Positions 16,439 to 26,180 of a stretch of DNA of 64,000 nucleotides are shown here, in pieces. Where the stretch lies: the NCBI GenBank assembly GCA_003598055.1, contig QZKI01000085.1, positions 25,206-89,205 on the forward strand, in the 5' to 3' direction. This stretch comes from Candidatus Abyssobacteria bacterium SURF_17 (GTDB taxonomy: Bacteria; Abyssobacteria; SURF-5). Each line of letters opens with the position of its first letter. The stretch's first letter is position 1. The translations under genes and the position numbers were made by a program. The notes below the pieces were generated by a model, which saw only the letters and a program-made list of their open reading frames with translations, searched no databases and was not told the origin of the DNA.

Positions 16439-18397
16439 TCACTTCGAGCCGGCATCTTTGACGCAACGGAATCCGATGCTGACGCTTTCTTTGTCTGGTG
16501 AGAAGTAATGGCGATATCCGGTTCGGACGTAGAGATTGATGTTGCTGTCCCAGCCGCCTCCTCGGGCGACCTTGAAGGCGCCCGTCACCGGACCGGGAGG
16601 GTTCTTCGAGGGGGCATGAGCATAGTATGTGTCGGAGTACCAATCGGCTGTCCATTCCATGACGTTCCCCGCCATGTTGAAACAGCCGTACGGGCTCTTG
16701 CCTTTGCTCAGTAGGTAGACCGGCTGTGTCGTATTAACGGAGCTCTCCTTCGTATTGGACCTGTTGGTATCCCACTTGTCGCCCCAGGGCCAGATGCGGC
16801 TGTCGGTCCCCCGCGCGGCTTTCTCCCACTCCGCCTCGGTCGGGAGCCGTTTGCCCGCCCACCGTGCGTAGGCCACGGCATCATGCCAGTCCACGAGTAC
16901 GACGGGGTGATCGCCTTTGCCGGGGGGATACGTTCCATTGCGCCAGTTGAACGGTTCGGCCCAGAACGCTTTCTCGTAGGGCATCCTGTGCCCGGTGGCG
17001 TCGACGAACTCCTTGTATTCTGCGTTGGTTACTTCGTACATATCAATGTAATACGCATCGAGGAAAATCTTTCGCTTGGGACGTTCGTTGCTGAATTCCG
17101 AATCGCTCCCCATGATGAACTCGCCCGCCGGTATGAACGCCATGTTTTTGGGGGCGCCTGGTGGCTGCTGCGGGAGCGGCTCGGTGGATGTTCCGGCGGC
17201 AGCGGCTGAGCCGTCGGGCTGCAGAGATGTCAAATCCGAGGGCGATCCTCCTGTTGGCGCGTTGGGCCGCCCAATGGCCGAGAAGAGCCACAGTGCGCCG
17301 CCGACCATAATTGCGAGGAGGCAAGCGGCGCCGATAGCGCGCATGTTGACTATCTTCTTCCAGCTCTCGGTTTGGAGTACGAGCGCGAGGCGCGCCTTCA
17401 ATCTGCTGAGGCCTGATGTCTGGATTTCGCGCCTGAGGTCTTCGGCGAGTTCCGTCATCGACTGATATCTCTCTGCCGGGTCTTGCCGGAGGGCTCGCAG
17501 GATGATGCCGTCCATTCGCTTGGTCACCTCGGGATTGATATGGCTTGGGAGCGCGAAGTTGCCGAGCGGAAGCCGTCCGGTAAAGGTCTCGTAGAGCATC
17601 ACACCGAAAGAGAAGATATCCGCCCTGTGGTCAACGGATTTGGCGTCGATCCGTTGTTCGGGAGCCATATAGTCCGCTGTTCCCATGAAGCTGCTGACGA
17701 CAGTTATGGAGGTGAGCGGCAGATGGGACCGGGTTATCTGAGCGATGCCGAAGTCTGCAATTCTTGCGCGGCCGGTTCGGTCGATCAGGATATTATCGGG
17801 TTTGACGTCGCGGTGCACGATTCCTTTTCGGTGAGCGTAGTCGAGCGCAGAGGCCGCCTGGAGCAATATTAGGGCTTTTGTGTTGAATGTAAGCTTTCTG
17901 TACCTCAGCAGACGAGACAGGCTTGCGCCGTCGACGTATTCCATCACGAAGTAGTTGATGCCCCGCTCGATTCCTTTATCGAGCACCCGCACGATATTTG
18001 GATGGTTGAGCGACTCGAGCGCCAGAAATTCTCTATCGAATCGTGCCAGCGCTTTGATGCTGGCCGCGTACTTTCTCTTGAGTACCTTAAGGGCGACCAC
18101 CCGCTGCTTTGACGCATCGAATGCTTTATAGACGGTGGCCATTCCGCCGCGTCCAATCATTTTTTCGACGCGGTAGGCGCCGACGGCGTCGCCGGGCTTG
18201 AGTTCATCGGGGTATCGTTCTTCTATCGGCGGCTCTTTATCGGGCTGGGCAGCCTGCGGAGGTTCACCTTCGGGGGGAGTCGGCGTCTTTTCAGATTGTT
18301 CGGGTGATTCGTCCGGTGGGGGGGTTGACTGAACGGATACGGCGTCTTCGTCTTTGCGTGCTTTTCCCGGACGTTTGGATTCTTCAGGAGAGTCCAT
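16439..18397 (-). CDS. Membrane Ser/Thr protein kinase fused to a formylglycine-generating-enzyme-like (FGE-sulfatase) domain
   Basis: The ATG at 18397 is preferred to the ORF start. A Pro/Glu-rich N-terminal linker of about 65 residues comes first. A Hanks-type kinase domain follows, with GRGGMATVY, ALKVLK, HRDVKPDN, DFGIAQ and YMAPEQ, so all catalytic residues are present. One membrane span (AIGAACLLAIMVGGALWLFS) leads into an outer domain of about 230 residues with FIPAGEFIMGSDSEFSNERP, VTNAEYKEF, RLPTEAEWEKAARG, GNVMEWTADWY and GFRCVKD. That is the FGE-sulfatase fold. Such fusions are usually thought to sense or bind ligands rather than oxidise cysteine. It is divergent from yqeY. Confidence 0.93.
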   Translation of the reverse strand: MDSPEESKRPGKARKDEDAVSVQSTPPPDESPEQSEKTPTPPEGEPPQAAQPDKEPPIEERYPDELKPGDAVGAYRVEKMIGRGGMATVYKAFDASKQRVVALKVLKRKYAASIKALARFDREFLALESLNHPNIVRVLDKGIERGINYFVMEYVDGASLSRLLRYRKLTFNTKALILLQAASALDYAHRKGIVHRDVKPDNILIDRTGRARIADFGIAQITRSHLPLTSITVVSSFMGTADYMAPEQRIDAKSVDHRADIFSFGVMLYETFTGRLPLGNFALPSHINPEVTKRMDGIILRALRQDPAERYQSMTELAEDLRREIQTSGLSRLKARLALVLQTESWKKIVNMRAIGAACLLAIMVGGALWLFSAIGRPNAPTGGSPSDLTSLQPDGSAAAAGTSTEPLPQQPPGAPKNMAFIPAGEFIMGSDSEFSNERPKRKIFLDAYYIDMYEVTNAEYKEFVDATGHRMPYEKAFWAEPFNWRNGTYPPGKGDHPVVLVDWHDAVAYARWAGKRLPTEAEWEKAARGTDSRIWPWGDKWDTNRSNTKESSVNTTQPVYLLSKGKSPYGCFNMAGNVMEWTADWYSDTYYAHAPSKNPPGPVTGAFKVARGGGWDSNINLYVRTGYRHYFSPDKESVSIGFRCVKDAGSK

Positions 18398-18500
18398 AAT
18401 GCTTTTTCTCGAACCGCGAATTCGCGAATCAGCCGGTACACACCGTTTCTCCATTATAGCACATGCTTTTAAAACCGCCAAAGATTGCCCGGGCGGCTAA

Positions 18501-18529
18501 TTGCATTTTGATATAGCGGATGCTAGAAT
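18501..18529 (+). promoter_or_regulatory. Sigma70-type promoter upstream of yqeY
   Basis: TTGCAT (18501-18506) and TAGAAT (18524-18529) are exactly 17 bp apart, within the short divergent region between the kinase gene and yqeY. The predicted leader is about 70 bases. Confidence 0.6.
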
Positions 18530-18605
18530 GACGCAACCGAAGCAAGAGGATGAGGGTTGCGTTTCGGACGATCACGCAGGTGGAACGCGCGTCGGAGGGC
18601 TTGCC

Positions 18606-19052
18606 ATGACGATAAAAGAGAAGGTGGAGGCCGGCATCAAGGAAGCTTTGAAGGCGAAGGACCAGCGGCGTCTTTCCGCGCTCAGGATGATCAAGGCGGA
18701 ATTGCTCTTGAAGGAAAAGGAGACCGGCAAGACGCTTGAGGATTCATTGGCTGACCAGGCGCTTCAGAAAATGCTCAAGAAGTATCAGAAGGCGAGGGAT
18801 GAGTATCGTTCGCTGAACAGACCGGGGGAAGCAGAGCAGTACGAGGACGACATGAAGATCATTGAGGGTTTCATGTCTGCCCCGATGATGGACGAGAGCC
18901 AGATACGCACGGAACTGGAGCGTGTGGTCGCCGAGTTGAACGCGAGCGGGCCGAAAGATTTCGGAAAAGTGATGAAGGCATTCATGTCGGCGCACTCCAA
19001 TGCCGATGGCAAGGTGGTTTCGGCGGCGCTGAAGGGCATGCTGGAGAAATAG
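18606..19052 (+). CDS. yqeY: GatB/YqeY-domain protein
   Basis: The ATG at 18606 follows GGAGGGCTTGCC. The 148-residue product matches YqeY throughout: MTIKEKVEAGIKEALKAKD, LSALRMIKAELLLKEKE, RDEYRSLNRPGEAEQYEDDMKIIEGFM, and a C-terminal DFGKVMKAFMSAHSNADGKVVS. YqeY resembles the tRNA-binding tail of amidotransferase GatB and is often encoded near translation genes; its precise role is not settled. It is transcribed away from the kinase gene. Confidence 0.93.
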   Translation: MTIKEKVEAGIKEALKAKDQRRLSALRMIKAELLLKEKETGKTLEDSLADQALQKMLKKYQKARDEYRSLNRPGEAEQYEDDMKIIEGFMSAPMMDESQIRTELERVVAELNASGPKDFGKVMKAFMSAHSNADGKVVSAALKGMLEK

Positions 19053-19072
19053 CAGGATGTGTTGTTTCGGGG

Positions 19073-19170
19073 GCGACATAAAAGGTGCTTTTGGCGGGCG
19101 CCTCATTCGAAGATTGTAGGGGTCGTTCGCGAACGACCCCTACAGTTCGAGGACCACAAGACCCGCGACC
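19073..19170. repeat. 98-bp interspersed repeat with GTCGTTCGCGAACGAC palindrome
   Basis: This is the inverted counterpart of 10945-11042. The core (TGTAGGGGTCGTTCGCGAAC and complement) is a perfect 30-bp palindrome here. Flanks GCGACATAAAAGGTGCTTTT and CACAAGACCCGCGAC are shared. Confidence 0.85.
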
Positions 19171-19226
19171 TTCTGTACTACGCATTGCCGAAATCTTGAC
19201 TTTCTGTCGCGCTTTCGAGTGCGCAG

Positions 19227-19443
19227 TCATTGCGAGCGAAGCAATCTCATTGGCAGCACTGAAGATGCAAACAGAGATTGCTTCGCTCGGGCCTGCGGCC
19301 CTGTGCTCCTGCTAAGAAACTAGCGTTCCATCAGTCATTGCGAGGGAGCGAAGCGACCGAAGCAATCTCCTTGGCAGGCATACAATCATGCAGAGATTGC
19401 TTCGTCATGCCCCGCACAAGGCGGGTCATGACTCGCAATGACA
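19227..19443. repeat. Two adjacent copies of the GCGAAGCAATC-family repeat
   Basis: Two units in the same orientation start with TCATTGCGAG. The first contains the core GAAGATGCAAACAGAGATTG seen at 545-791. The second has a diverged core and ends in CTCGCAATGAC. Together with the 98-bp repeat they fill the yqeY-bioD gap (19053-19568). Confidence 0.8.
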
Positions 19444-19562
19444 ATGAAGGACCATGCGCGTTTCTTTCACAAGCAACCCGGCGGAGCTGGGTCGGCCGTT
19501 CGCAATGACGGTCTTGGTTGCGGCTGTGCCGCGTTGTGGGGACATCGAGGCGGGGAGGCTGA

Positions 19563-20302
<740 letters not shown>

Positions 20303-20303
<1 letters not shown>

Positions 20304-21751
20304 TGTCAAGGCGAAGCCATGTGCGCAATGATGTGGAGCAGTTTGAAACGGATGATCGACGTTACGTCTGGCACCCGTTCACGCAGATGCAGGATTACGA
20401 GGATGAGAGACCGCTCATTATTGAGCGCGCGAAAGGTGCGTATCTCTATGACGTGCGCGGAAAGAGATATCTGGACGGCGTGTCATCGCTGTGGGTGACC
20501 GTTCACGGTCACAGAAAGCGAGCGCTCGACGCGGCCATCCGTCAGCAACTGAGCAAGGTCGCGCACTCGACGCTGTTGGGCATATCGAATGTGCCGGCGG
20601 TCAAGCTCGCGAGGATGCTTGTCGAGCGCGCGCCAAAGGGTCTTGCGAAGGTCTTTTATTCCGACAATGGCTCGACTGCTGTGGAGGTCGGGCTCAAGAT
20701 GGCGTTCCAGTATTGGCAGCAGCATCGGAGCGGCCTTCATAAAGGGCGCACGAAGTTCGTCTGTTTCGAGAACGCCTACCATGGCGATACGATTGGGAGC
20801 GTGGGCATCGGCGGGATAGACCTTTTCCATAAGATGTATCGGCCGCTGCTCATGGATGCGATTCGCGTGCCGGCGCCGTATTGCTATCGTTGCCCGCAAT
20901 CACAACGTGGGGACAGACCCCGCGTTTTTGAAAGCGATAATTCAGGAAAGCAGAGATCGGAGCATGCAAAATATGGGGTCTGTCCCCACATGGTATGCCT
21001 CGAGGAGGTCGAGCGTGCGCTTGAGGCTCACGCCCATGAGGTGGCAGCACTCGTGATTGAGCCGCTTGTGTTTGCGGCGGGTGGGATCATCGTCCAGCCA
21101 CAGGGCTATCTGAGCCGCATCCGCGAGCTCTGCACGCGCTGCGGGATATTCATGATTGCGGATGAGGTGGCCGTGGGAGTTGGGCGAACAGGAACCCTGT
21201 TTGCCTGCGAGCATGAGGGCGTCACGCCTGATATCCTTGCAGTGGCGAAGGGCTTGAGCGGAGGTTACTTGCCCGTGGCGGCCACTCTCGCGACGCAAGA
21301 AATCTACGACGGATTTCTCGGTAGCTACGAGGAAGCCCGGGCGCTTTTTCACGGGCACACGTACACGGGGAATCCGCTCGCCTGTGCGGCTGCGGTGGCG
21401 AACCTGGAGATTTTTGACCGCGAGCGGACGCTGAAGAAGGTGCAGCAGAAAATCGAATTTCTCGCGGACTTGCTTCAACCCCTTGCGGAGTTGCCGCATG
21501 TGGGCGAGGTGAGGCAGCGCGGGTTGATGGTGGGAATCGAGCTGGTCAAAGACAAGAAATCTCGCGAGCCGTATGAATACGGTGAGAAGGTCGGCATAAA
21601 GGTCATCAAGGAGGCCAGGCGCCGGGGAATGATTATTCGGCCACTCGGCAACGTGATTGTGTTGATGCCACACCTCACACTCAGCCGCGCCCAGCTCGTC
21701 CGCATGGTGGATATAACCCGCGCATCAATCGAGGCCGTCACGCAGACCTAA
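20303..21751 (+). CDS. bioA: Adenosylmethionine-8-amino-7-oxononanoate aminotransferase with an inserted segment
   Basis: ATG 20303 overlaps the bioD stop. WHPFTQM, YLDGVSSLWV, VFYSDNGSTAVEVGLKMA, AYHGDTIGSVG, IADEVAVGVGRTG and the PLP-lysine region LAVAKGLSGGYLPVAATL identify BioA. It makes 7,8-diaminopelargonate from KAPA with SAM as amino donor. After YCYRCP, where the family normally has about ten residues before CxEEVE, this protein has 33. The DNA there is a palindromic element (20907-20989) read through in frame. The active-site residues are intact, so the enzyme may still work. Confidence 0.93.
20907..20989. repeat. REPIN-like palindromic element inside bioA
   Basis: Inverted arms GTGGGGACAGACCCC (20907-20921) and GGGGTCTGTCCCCAC (20975-20989) are perfect complements, 53 bases apart. 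The type resembles mobile REP/REPIN elements moved by Y1 (RAYT) transposases. No such transposase is in the window. Confidence 0.85.
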
Positions 21752-21794
21752 GCACTCGCTTTCATAAATACTGTGACAGGTTTTTCTCCTCTCC

Positions 21795-21877
21795 TGTAGG
21801 GGTGACCCGCCGGGTCGCCCGCATAAAGGAGATTGCGACCATTGTTCTGTAGGGCCGTTCGCGAACGGCCCCTACAG
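21795..21877. repeat. Short palindromic repeats in the bioA-PAP2 gap
   Basis: Two TGTAGGG-type palindromes occur: TGTAGGGGTGACCCGCCGGG (21795 onward) and CTGTAGGGCCGTTCGCGAAC with its complement (21847-21877). The second shares the TTCGCGAA centre with the 98-bp repeats. No gene is seen in 21752-22006. Confidence 0.8.
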
Positions 21878-22006
21878 AAGGGCGAATACGTTACCGGATT
21901 TCTGAATTTCGGTACTAAGCCCGATTGCTCTATGGGTTGTTGCACAGCCTGCGGGTCACCTCATACGGCGCTAGAGTCACGGGCATGTTGATGGAAGCGC
22001 GGAACT

Positions 22007-22573
22007 ATGCTTGATTATATCGTTCGTCTCGATACGTATCTTTTCCTTCTCTTTAACAGTGCGGTTGCGAATCCTCTATTGGACTGGTTTTTTCTGATGA
22101 TCACGAACGAGAACTACTGGATAGTGCCCGGAGTGTGTGGAGCAATCTTCCTCGCGCGACACGATAGGAAAAAGGCGGTGATTGTGATTCCGCTTGTCGT
22201 TGTCGCCATTGCGATTTCGGACCCCCTCTGCGTGAGCGTCATTAAGCCTCTGGTGGGCCGATTGCGGCCATGCGACCCGAAAGTAATGGTCGAAGGCGGG
22301 CGATTTCTCATGATACATAAGAGGTCATTTTCCTTTCCGTCCGCGCATGCAATGAATATATTTACTCTGACCACGCTCTTGGTGCTCTTCTATTCCGGGG
22401 GAGCGGTGTGGCTTATTGTCACGGCCACGCTCGTTAGTTTTTCCCGCGTGTACCTGGGCGCGCACTATCCTTTTGATGTTCTGGGGGGTGCAGTGTTCGG
22501 GATAGTTATCGGCGCGAGCGTATATGGTGGATACCGATACCTGGCGAAGCCGCTGCGATTGGAAAGTTCTTGA
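22007..22573 (+). CDS. PAP2-family membrane phosphatase
   Basis: The 188-residue protein has about five membrane spans and the three-part phosphatase signature: KPLVGRLRPC, SFPSAHAM and SRVYLGAHYPFDV. Histidine and arginine positions are all present. Family members remove phosphate from undecaprenyl diphosphate or other lipid phosphates on the outer face of the inner membrane. The start at ATG 22007 is preceded by GGAAG-type sequence. The next gene, an ArnT-like transferase, follows after 77 bases, consistent with a lipid-linked sugar role. Confidence 0.88.
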   Translation: MLDYIVRLDTYLFLLFNSAVANPLLDWFFLMITNENYWIVPGVCGAIFLARHDRKKAVIVIPLVVVAIAISDPLCVSVIKPLVGRLRPCDPKVMVEGGRFLMIHKRSFSFPSAHAMNIFTLTTLLVLFYSGGAVWLIVTATLVSFSRVYLGAHYPFDVLGGAVFGIVIGASVYGGYRYLAKPLRLESS

Positions 22574-22650
22574 TGTTTGGACCTCAGCTTCTCAGATGGG
22601 GAAGCATCCTCGGTTGTGAGACCACTCAATAGCTAAGAGGGTCGGTTGAG

Positions 22651-24393
22651 ATGTCAGAAGAGACGCAATATGGGTTAGGTCCCACATCTGAGGCAGCAGG
22701 CTCCCGCGAGAATCAGAACATCGAAGGTTGTCAACCATCCCGGAGACTTTCCCCCGGTCGCATAGTGGTCTTGCTGCTGGCCTGTTATTTCCTTTTCTTC
22801 TTTCGTATCGGTGCACGCGACCTTTGGCCACCGGACGAACCACGATATGCCCAAGTGGCGCGCGAGATGCTGGAGGAGGACGATTGGGTCGTTCCACATC
22901 TCAATGGTGAAGTCTATTCCGAGAAACCGCCGCTCTATTTCTGGCTTGTCGCCTTGATATCCAAACCCTTCGGTGACGTGAACGAAGCTACCGCCCGCAT
23001 TCCTGCAGCGTCGGCAGCTACGCTCATGGTGCTCCTGACCTATTTGTTGGGGGCGAGTATGGTTGGCGCGCGTGAGGCCTTTTGGGGTGCCCTCATCGTG
23101 GCAACCAGCGCGCAGTTTGTCTGGATGGGCCGCCACGGCGTGATGGATTCGCTCATGGCTTTCTGTATTCTTGTGGCTCTGGGGTGCTTTTATATCGGCT
23201 ACGACAAGCGGCGCCCAGTGCTCTATATTGTTGGCTTTTTGCCCCTCGCCCCGGCGGCCTTGACAAAGGGGCCGGTGGGGATTGCTGTGCCCGTGGTCGT
23301 AATGACTTCATTCCTGCTCGCAGACGTTTTTCTCCGCAAAGAGGGGAGCATGAGGCAACTGGCATGGTTTGGGGTGAGCGTTGTTGCTGGATTGGCCATT
23401 ATTGCGGTGCTTGTGGCGCCGTGGTGGCGAGCCGCGTACGAGCAGAGTAACGGCTCGTATGGCTCGCTGTCGCTCTTGATGAAGCAGACCGAAGGCCGCA
23501 TGCTGGATTCGTATTCCCATTATCAGCCGTTCTATTATTATTTCACGAATATCCTCTGGCAATTGCTTCCCTGGGTCGTTTTCTTTCCACTGGCTGCTCT
23601 TGAAATAGTGAGGAAGGGTAACTTGCGGGAGAATTCGGGGCTCCGTTTTGTTGTCGTTTGGTTTCTGAGTGTATTCCTCTTTTTCACGTTCATCTCCGGG
23701 AAGAGGAGTCAATACATTTTGCCGCTGTTTCCGGCGGGAGGGTTAATGCTCGGGTGGGCATTGTTGCGCGCAGAGCCGGACAAAGGGCGGCTGAAGGACG
23801 AGAGCAGATTCTCGCTCCCGCTTCTTGTGATTGGTCTTCTTTCGGTTGCCGGCCTGCTGGCCTTGGCATCGGGCGCACACGAATATGTGCGTGAGCAATT
23901 CCCGATGGTTCTGGCAGGGATTCTCGTTGCGGCGGCCATCCTCACGATTCTCGCGGCACAATGCGCTCGGCGGCCTCCAAGAATCGCTCTCGCGTGCGTG
24001 CTGATAGTGACGACTCTTGTCACCGCTGTCTTGTTTGGCTATCTTGCGCCGCTCGCCAATCCGCTGGCATCCGGCCGGGCGTTCTGCAATGAAGTCCTTG
24101 CGGCTATGAAGGAAGGAGACAGACTCTTCTTCTTTAAGAAGTATCGATACAATATTCACTACTACATGCGCCGCCACGTGCCTGAGCTGAAATCGAATGA
24201 AGAAGTACTCAAGGCGCTGGAAGGGTCGACGAGGATTTTTCTGGTTGCGGACGAAGGGCGCGAGCGCTCTTTGAAGCTTGGTCCCGCCTACAAGGTTGAG
24301 CAGGTCGCCCGCGCGAAGGTGGGCGAGCGCGAAACCGTCTGCCTCGTCATTCAACAAGCGGGAACAATTCCCAAACCCAATGATATACGCTAG
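22651..24393 (+). CDS. ArnT-like glycosyltransferase (GT83/PMT family membrane protein)
   Basis: The 580-residue protein has about ten or more hydrophobic spans. Near the N-terminus WPPDEPRYAQVAREM carries the acidic DE-RY motif of ArnT-type GT-C enzymes in the first outer loop, followed by LNGEVYSEKPPLYFW, another family signature. The C-terminal part is a soluble domain. Members move a sugar from undecaprenyl phosphate to lipid A or other acceptors. The acceptor here is unknown. It follows a PAP2 phosphatase gene and converges on the AOR gene. Confidence 0.85.
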   Translation: MSEETQYGLGPTSEAAGSRENQNIEGCQPSRRLSPGRIVVLLLACYFLFFFRIGARDLWPPDEPRYAQVAREMLEEDDWVVPHLNGEVYSEKPPLYFWLVALISKPFGDVNEATARIPAASAATLMVLLTYLLGASMVGAREAFWGALIVATSAQFVWMGRHGVMDSLMAFCILVALGCFYIGYDKRRPVLYIVGFLPLAPAALTKGPVGIAVPVVVMTSFLLADVFLRKEGSMRQLAWFGVSVVAGLAIIAVLVAPWWRAAYEQSNGSYGSLSLLMKQTEGRMLDSYSHYQPFYYYFTNILWQLLPWVVFFPLAALEIVRKGNLRENSGLRFVVVWFLSVFLFFTFISGKRSQYILPLFPAGGLMLGWALLRAEPDKGRLKDESRFSLPLLVIGLLSVAGLLALASGAHEYVREQFPMVLAGILVAAAILTILAAQCARRPPRIALACVLIVTTLVTAVLFGYLAPLANPLASGRAFCNEVLAAMKEGDRLFFFKKYRYNIHYYMRRHVPELKSNEEVLKALEGSTRIFLVADEGRERSLKLGPAYKVEQVARAKVGERETVCLVIQQAGTIPKPNDIR

Positions 24394-24426
24394 CCGCTTT
24401 GGCTATGCAACTTCAACTATAGTCCT

Positions 24427-26121
24427 TTATAGTCCTTCCTGTAGTTTGTCAACCTCCTCGTATGGAACGTCGAAGACGAGGTCGTGGGGTTTGATTTTGA
24501 CCTCGGTCATGAATTCGGGCAGGCGGTCGTGGGCCTGAGTGAAGCCTGCGCGCTCGTTGAATTCATGCTCGGTTCGCAGGACACGCTTGCCGAGTGCGAT
24601 GAGGTCGGCCTCGGTATATGGAGTGCCGTGGAGCGCGGTCAGCAATGCGGTTATGTAATCGTTGTAACCAGGCAGCCCACGAGATGAGAACATGCACATG
24701 CCGAGTGAGTCGATATACCCCATTTGTATTTGCATATCGCGGGATTTTTCGACCTTGCCTTCGGGGTTGTGTATGGTATTGTCGTACATAATGCCGGCGG
24801 TGTGATCGGCGCCCATGGGGCTTGTGCAGTAGGTGACGCCGACGATTTTGTTGCTCTGCGGGTGATGCGCGGGAATTGCCTGGCCTTTCACGGCAGGAAC
24901 GCGTTTGACACCGAGCAGCTTACCGGTTATGACGGCTCCGCTTCCAATCATTCTCCCCCGAATCGTTCCCTTTGCGACTTCCTGGATGAGCTCGATGGCG
25001 CTCTCGCTGTCGCCGAACTTGATGTAGCCGGATTCCATGACCACGCCGAGCGCAGCGCCCGTTTCGATGGTGTCGAGACCGCAGTCGTTGAGCAGTCGGT
25101 TCATGCGTGCAATCGCGTCCACATCGTCTACGAGCAGATTCGAGCCGAGCATGGCGACTGTCTCATACTCGAGGCCACCCACGAGGAACTTGTGGTCCTT
25201 GTCGTGGAAGGTGATGGAGCATCGAATCGGACAGCTTGCCGTGCAACCATGCATCTTGGCTCCACGCTGCTTGGCCAGTGCAACTATGGCGGCGCCCTGA
25301 ATCTTATCGGCGTGCTCATAACAGCCTGCTGCAAAGTTTCGCGTGGGGAGCGTGCCGAACGCATTGAAGTTCGGGATGCCGCCCGGTGTGCCCAAGGTTC
25401 TGAGTTGTTCGAAAAAGCCTTTGCCTTCGCGGAGCCCCTTTGAGAGGGCGCGAGCAGTCTTGGCAAAACCCTCTTTGTCTTTCGGCTGACGCGGGTGGGC
25501 GCCGGAGTCATCTATTACGATTGCCTTCAGCCCCTTGGAGCCCATCACGGCGCCCATGCCGCCCCGGCCCGCGTAGCGATTGGGCAGTCCTTCCATATCG
25601 GTGACGGCTACGCTTGCGCCCGCAAGCCGCATCTCGCCCGCCTGCCCGATGGAGATGATGCAGGCTTTCTCGCCGTGTTTGTTGTGGAGGCGTTCACAGG
25701 CGGCGTAGTTGCCGAGTCCGACGAGTTCTCCGGCATGTTCGAGCGAATAAGCGTCTTTGGTTATCGTGAGGCAGGAAAATGCTTCGTTATTCGGCTGTCC
25801 CTCTACGATGATAGCGGCGATTCCGAGGTGCGCGAGCTTTTCCGAGGCCGTTCCGCCAACGTTACTCTCCTTGATGCCGCCGGTGAGCGGGCTCTTGCCG
25901 CCGACCGAGAGCCGGCCGGAGCACGGGGCGCCCGTGCCGGAGAGGAGGCCGGGGGCTATCACGAGCTTATTGTGAGGTGAAAGCGGTTCACATGTTGGCG
26001 GGACCTCGCGGTTGATGATGGTCGAGGTGAGGCCGCGTCCGCCGAGTCCTGAATATTCTTCGGGCAGATCCTCCAGCTTTGCCGTGAGATTGGTCATGTC
26101 AACTCTGAGCATTTTCTTCAT
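24427..26121 (-). CDS. Aldehyde:ferredoxin oxidoreductase (tungstopterin, AOR family)
   Basis: The product starts MKKMLRVDMTN after a GAAGGAG ribosome site. The N-terminal AOR domain contains GGRGLTSTIIN, APGLLSGTGAPCSGRLSVGGKSPLTGG and NVGGTASEKLAHLG. Cysteines in HGCTASCPIRC and the later GLDTIETGAALG, YCTSPMGADHTAG and LGMCMFSSRG regions fit cluster and pterin binding. At 564 residues it is a little shorter than the Pyrococcus enzymes. It would oxidise aldehydes and reduce ferredoxin, or run in reverse on carboxylates. The FAD-protein gene just upstream may be a redox partner. The substrate is not evident. Confidence 0.92.
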   Translation of the reverse strand: MKKMLRVDMTNLTAKLEDLPEEYSGLGGRGLTSTIINREVPPTCEPLSPHNKLVIAPGLLSGTGAPCSGRLSVGGKSPLTGGIKESNVGGTASEKLAHLGIAAIIVEGQPNNEAFSCLTITKDAYSLEHAGELVGLGNYAACERLHNKHGEKACIISIGQAGEMRLAGASVAVTDMEGLPNRYAGRGGMGAVMGSKGLKAIVIDDSGAHPRQPKDKEGFAKTARALSKGLREGKGFFEQLRTLGTPGGIPNFNAFGTLPTRNFAAGCYEHADKIQGAAIVALAKQRGAKMHGCTASCPIRCSITFHDKDHKFLVGGLEYETVAMLGSNLLVDDVDAIARMNRLLNDCGLDTIETGAALGVVMESGYIKFGDSESAIELIQEVAKGTIRGRMIGSGAVITGKLLGVKRVPAVKGQAIPAHHPQSNKIVGVTYCTSPMGADHTAGIMYDNTIHNPEGKVEKSRDMQIQMGYIDSLGMCMFSSRGLPGYNDYITALLTALHGTPYTEADLIALGKRVLRTEHEFNERAGFTQAHDRLPEFMTEVKIKPHDLVFDVPYEEVDKLQEGL

Positions 26122-26140
26122 TTACGGGCTCCTTCATCTC

Positions 26141-26180
26141 GAGAAGGGCGCAGCCCCGCTGTGGCGGAGCGCCCCTACAA
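26141..26180. repeat. Short GGGCGC palindromic repeat between AOR and the FAD protein gene
   Basis: AGAAGGGCGCAGCCCCGCTG followed by GTGGCGGAGCGCCCCTACAA is a TGTAGGGGCGC-type palindrome. It reaches the last bases of the FAD-protein gene. Confidence 0.6.
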
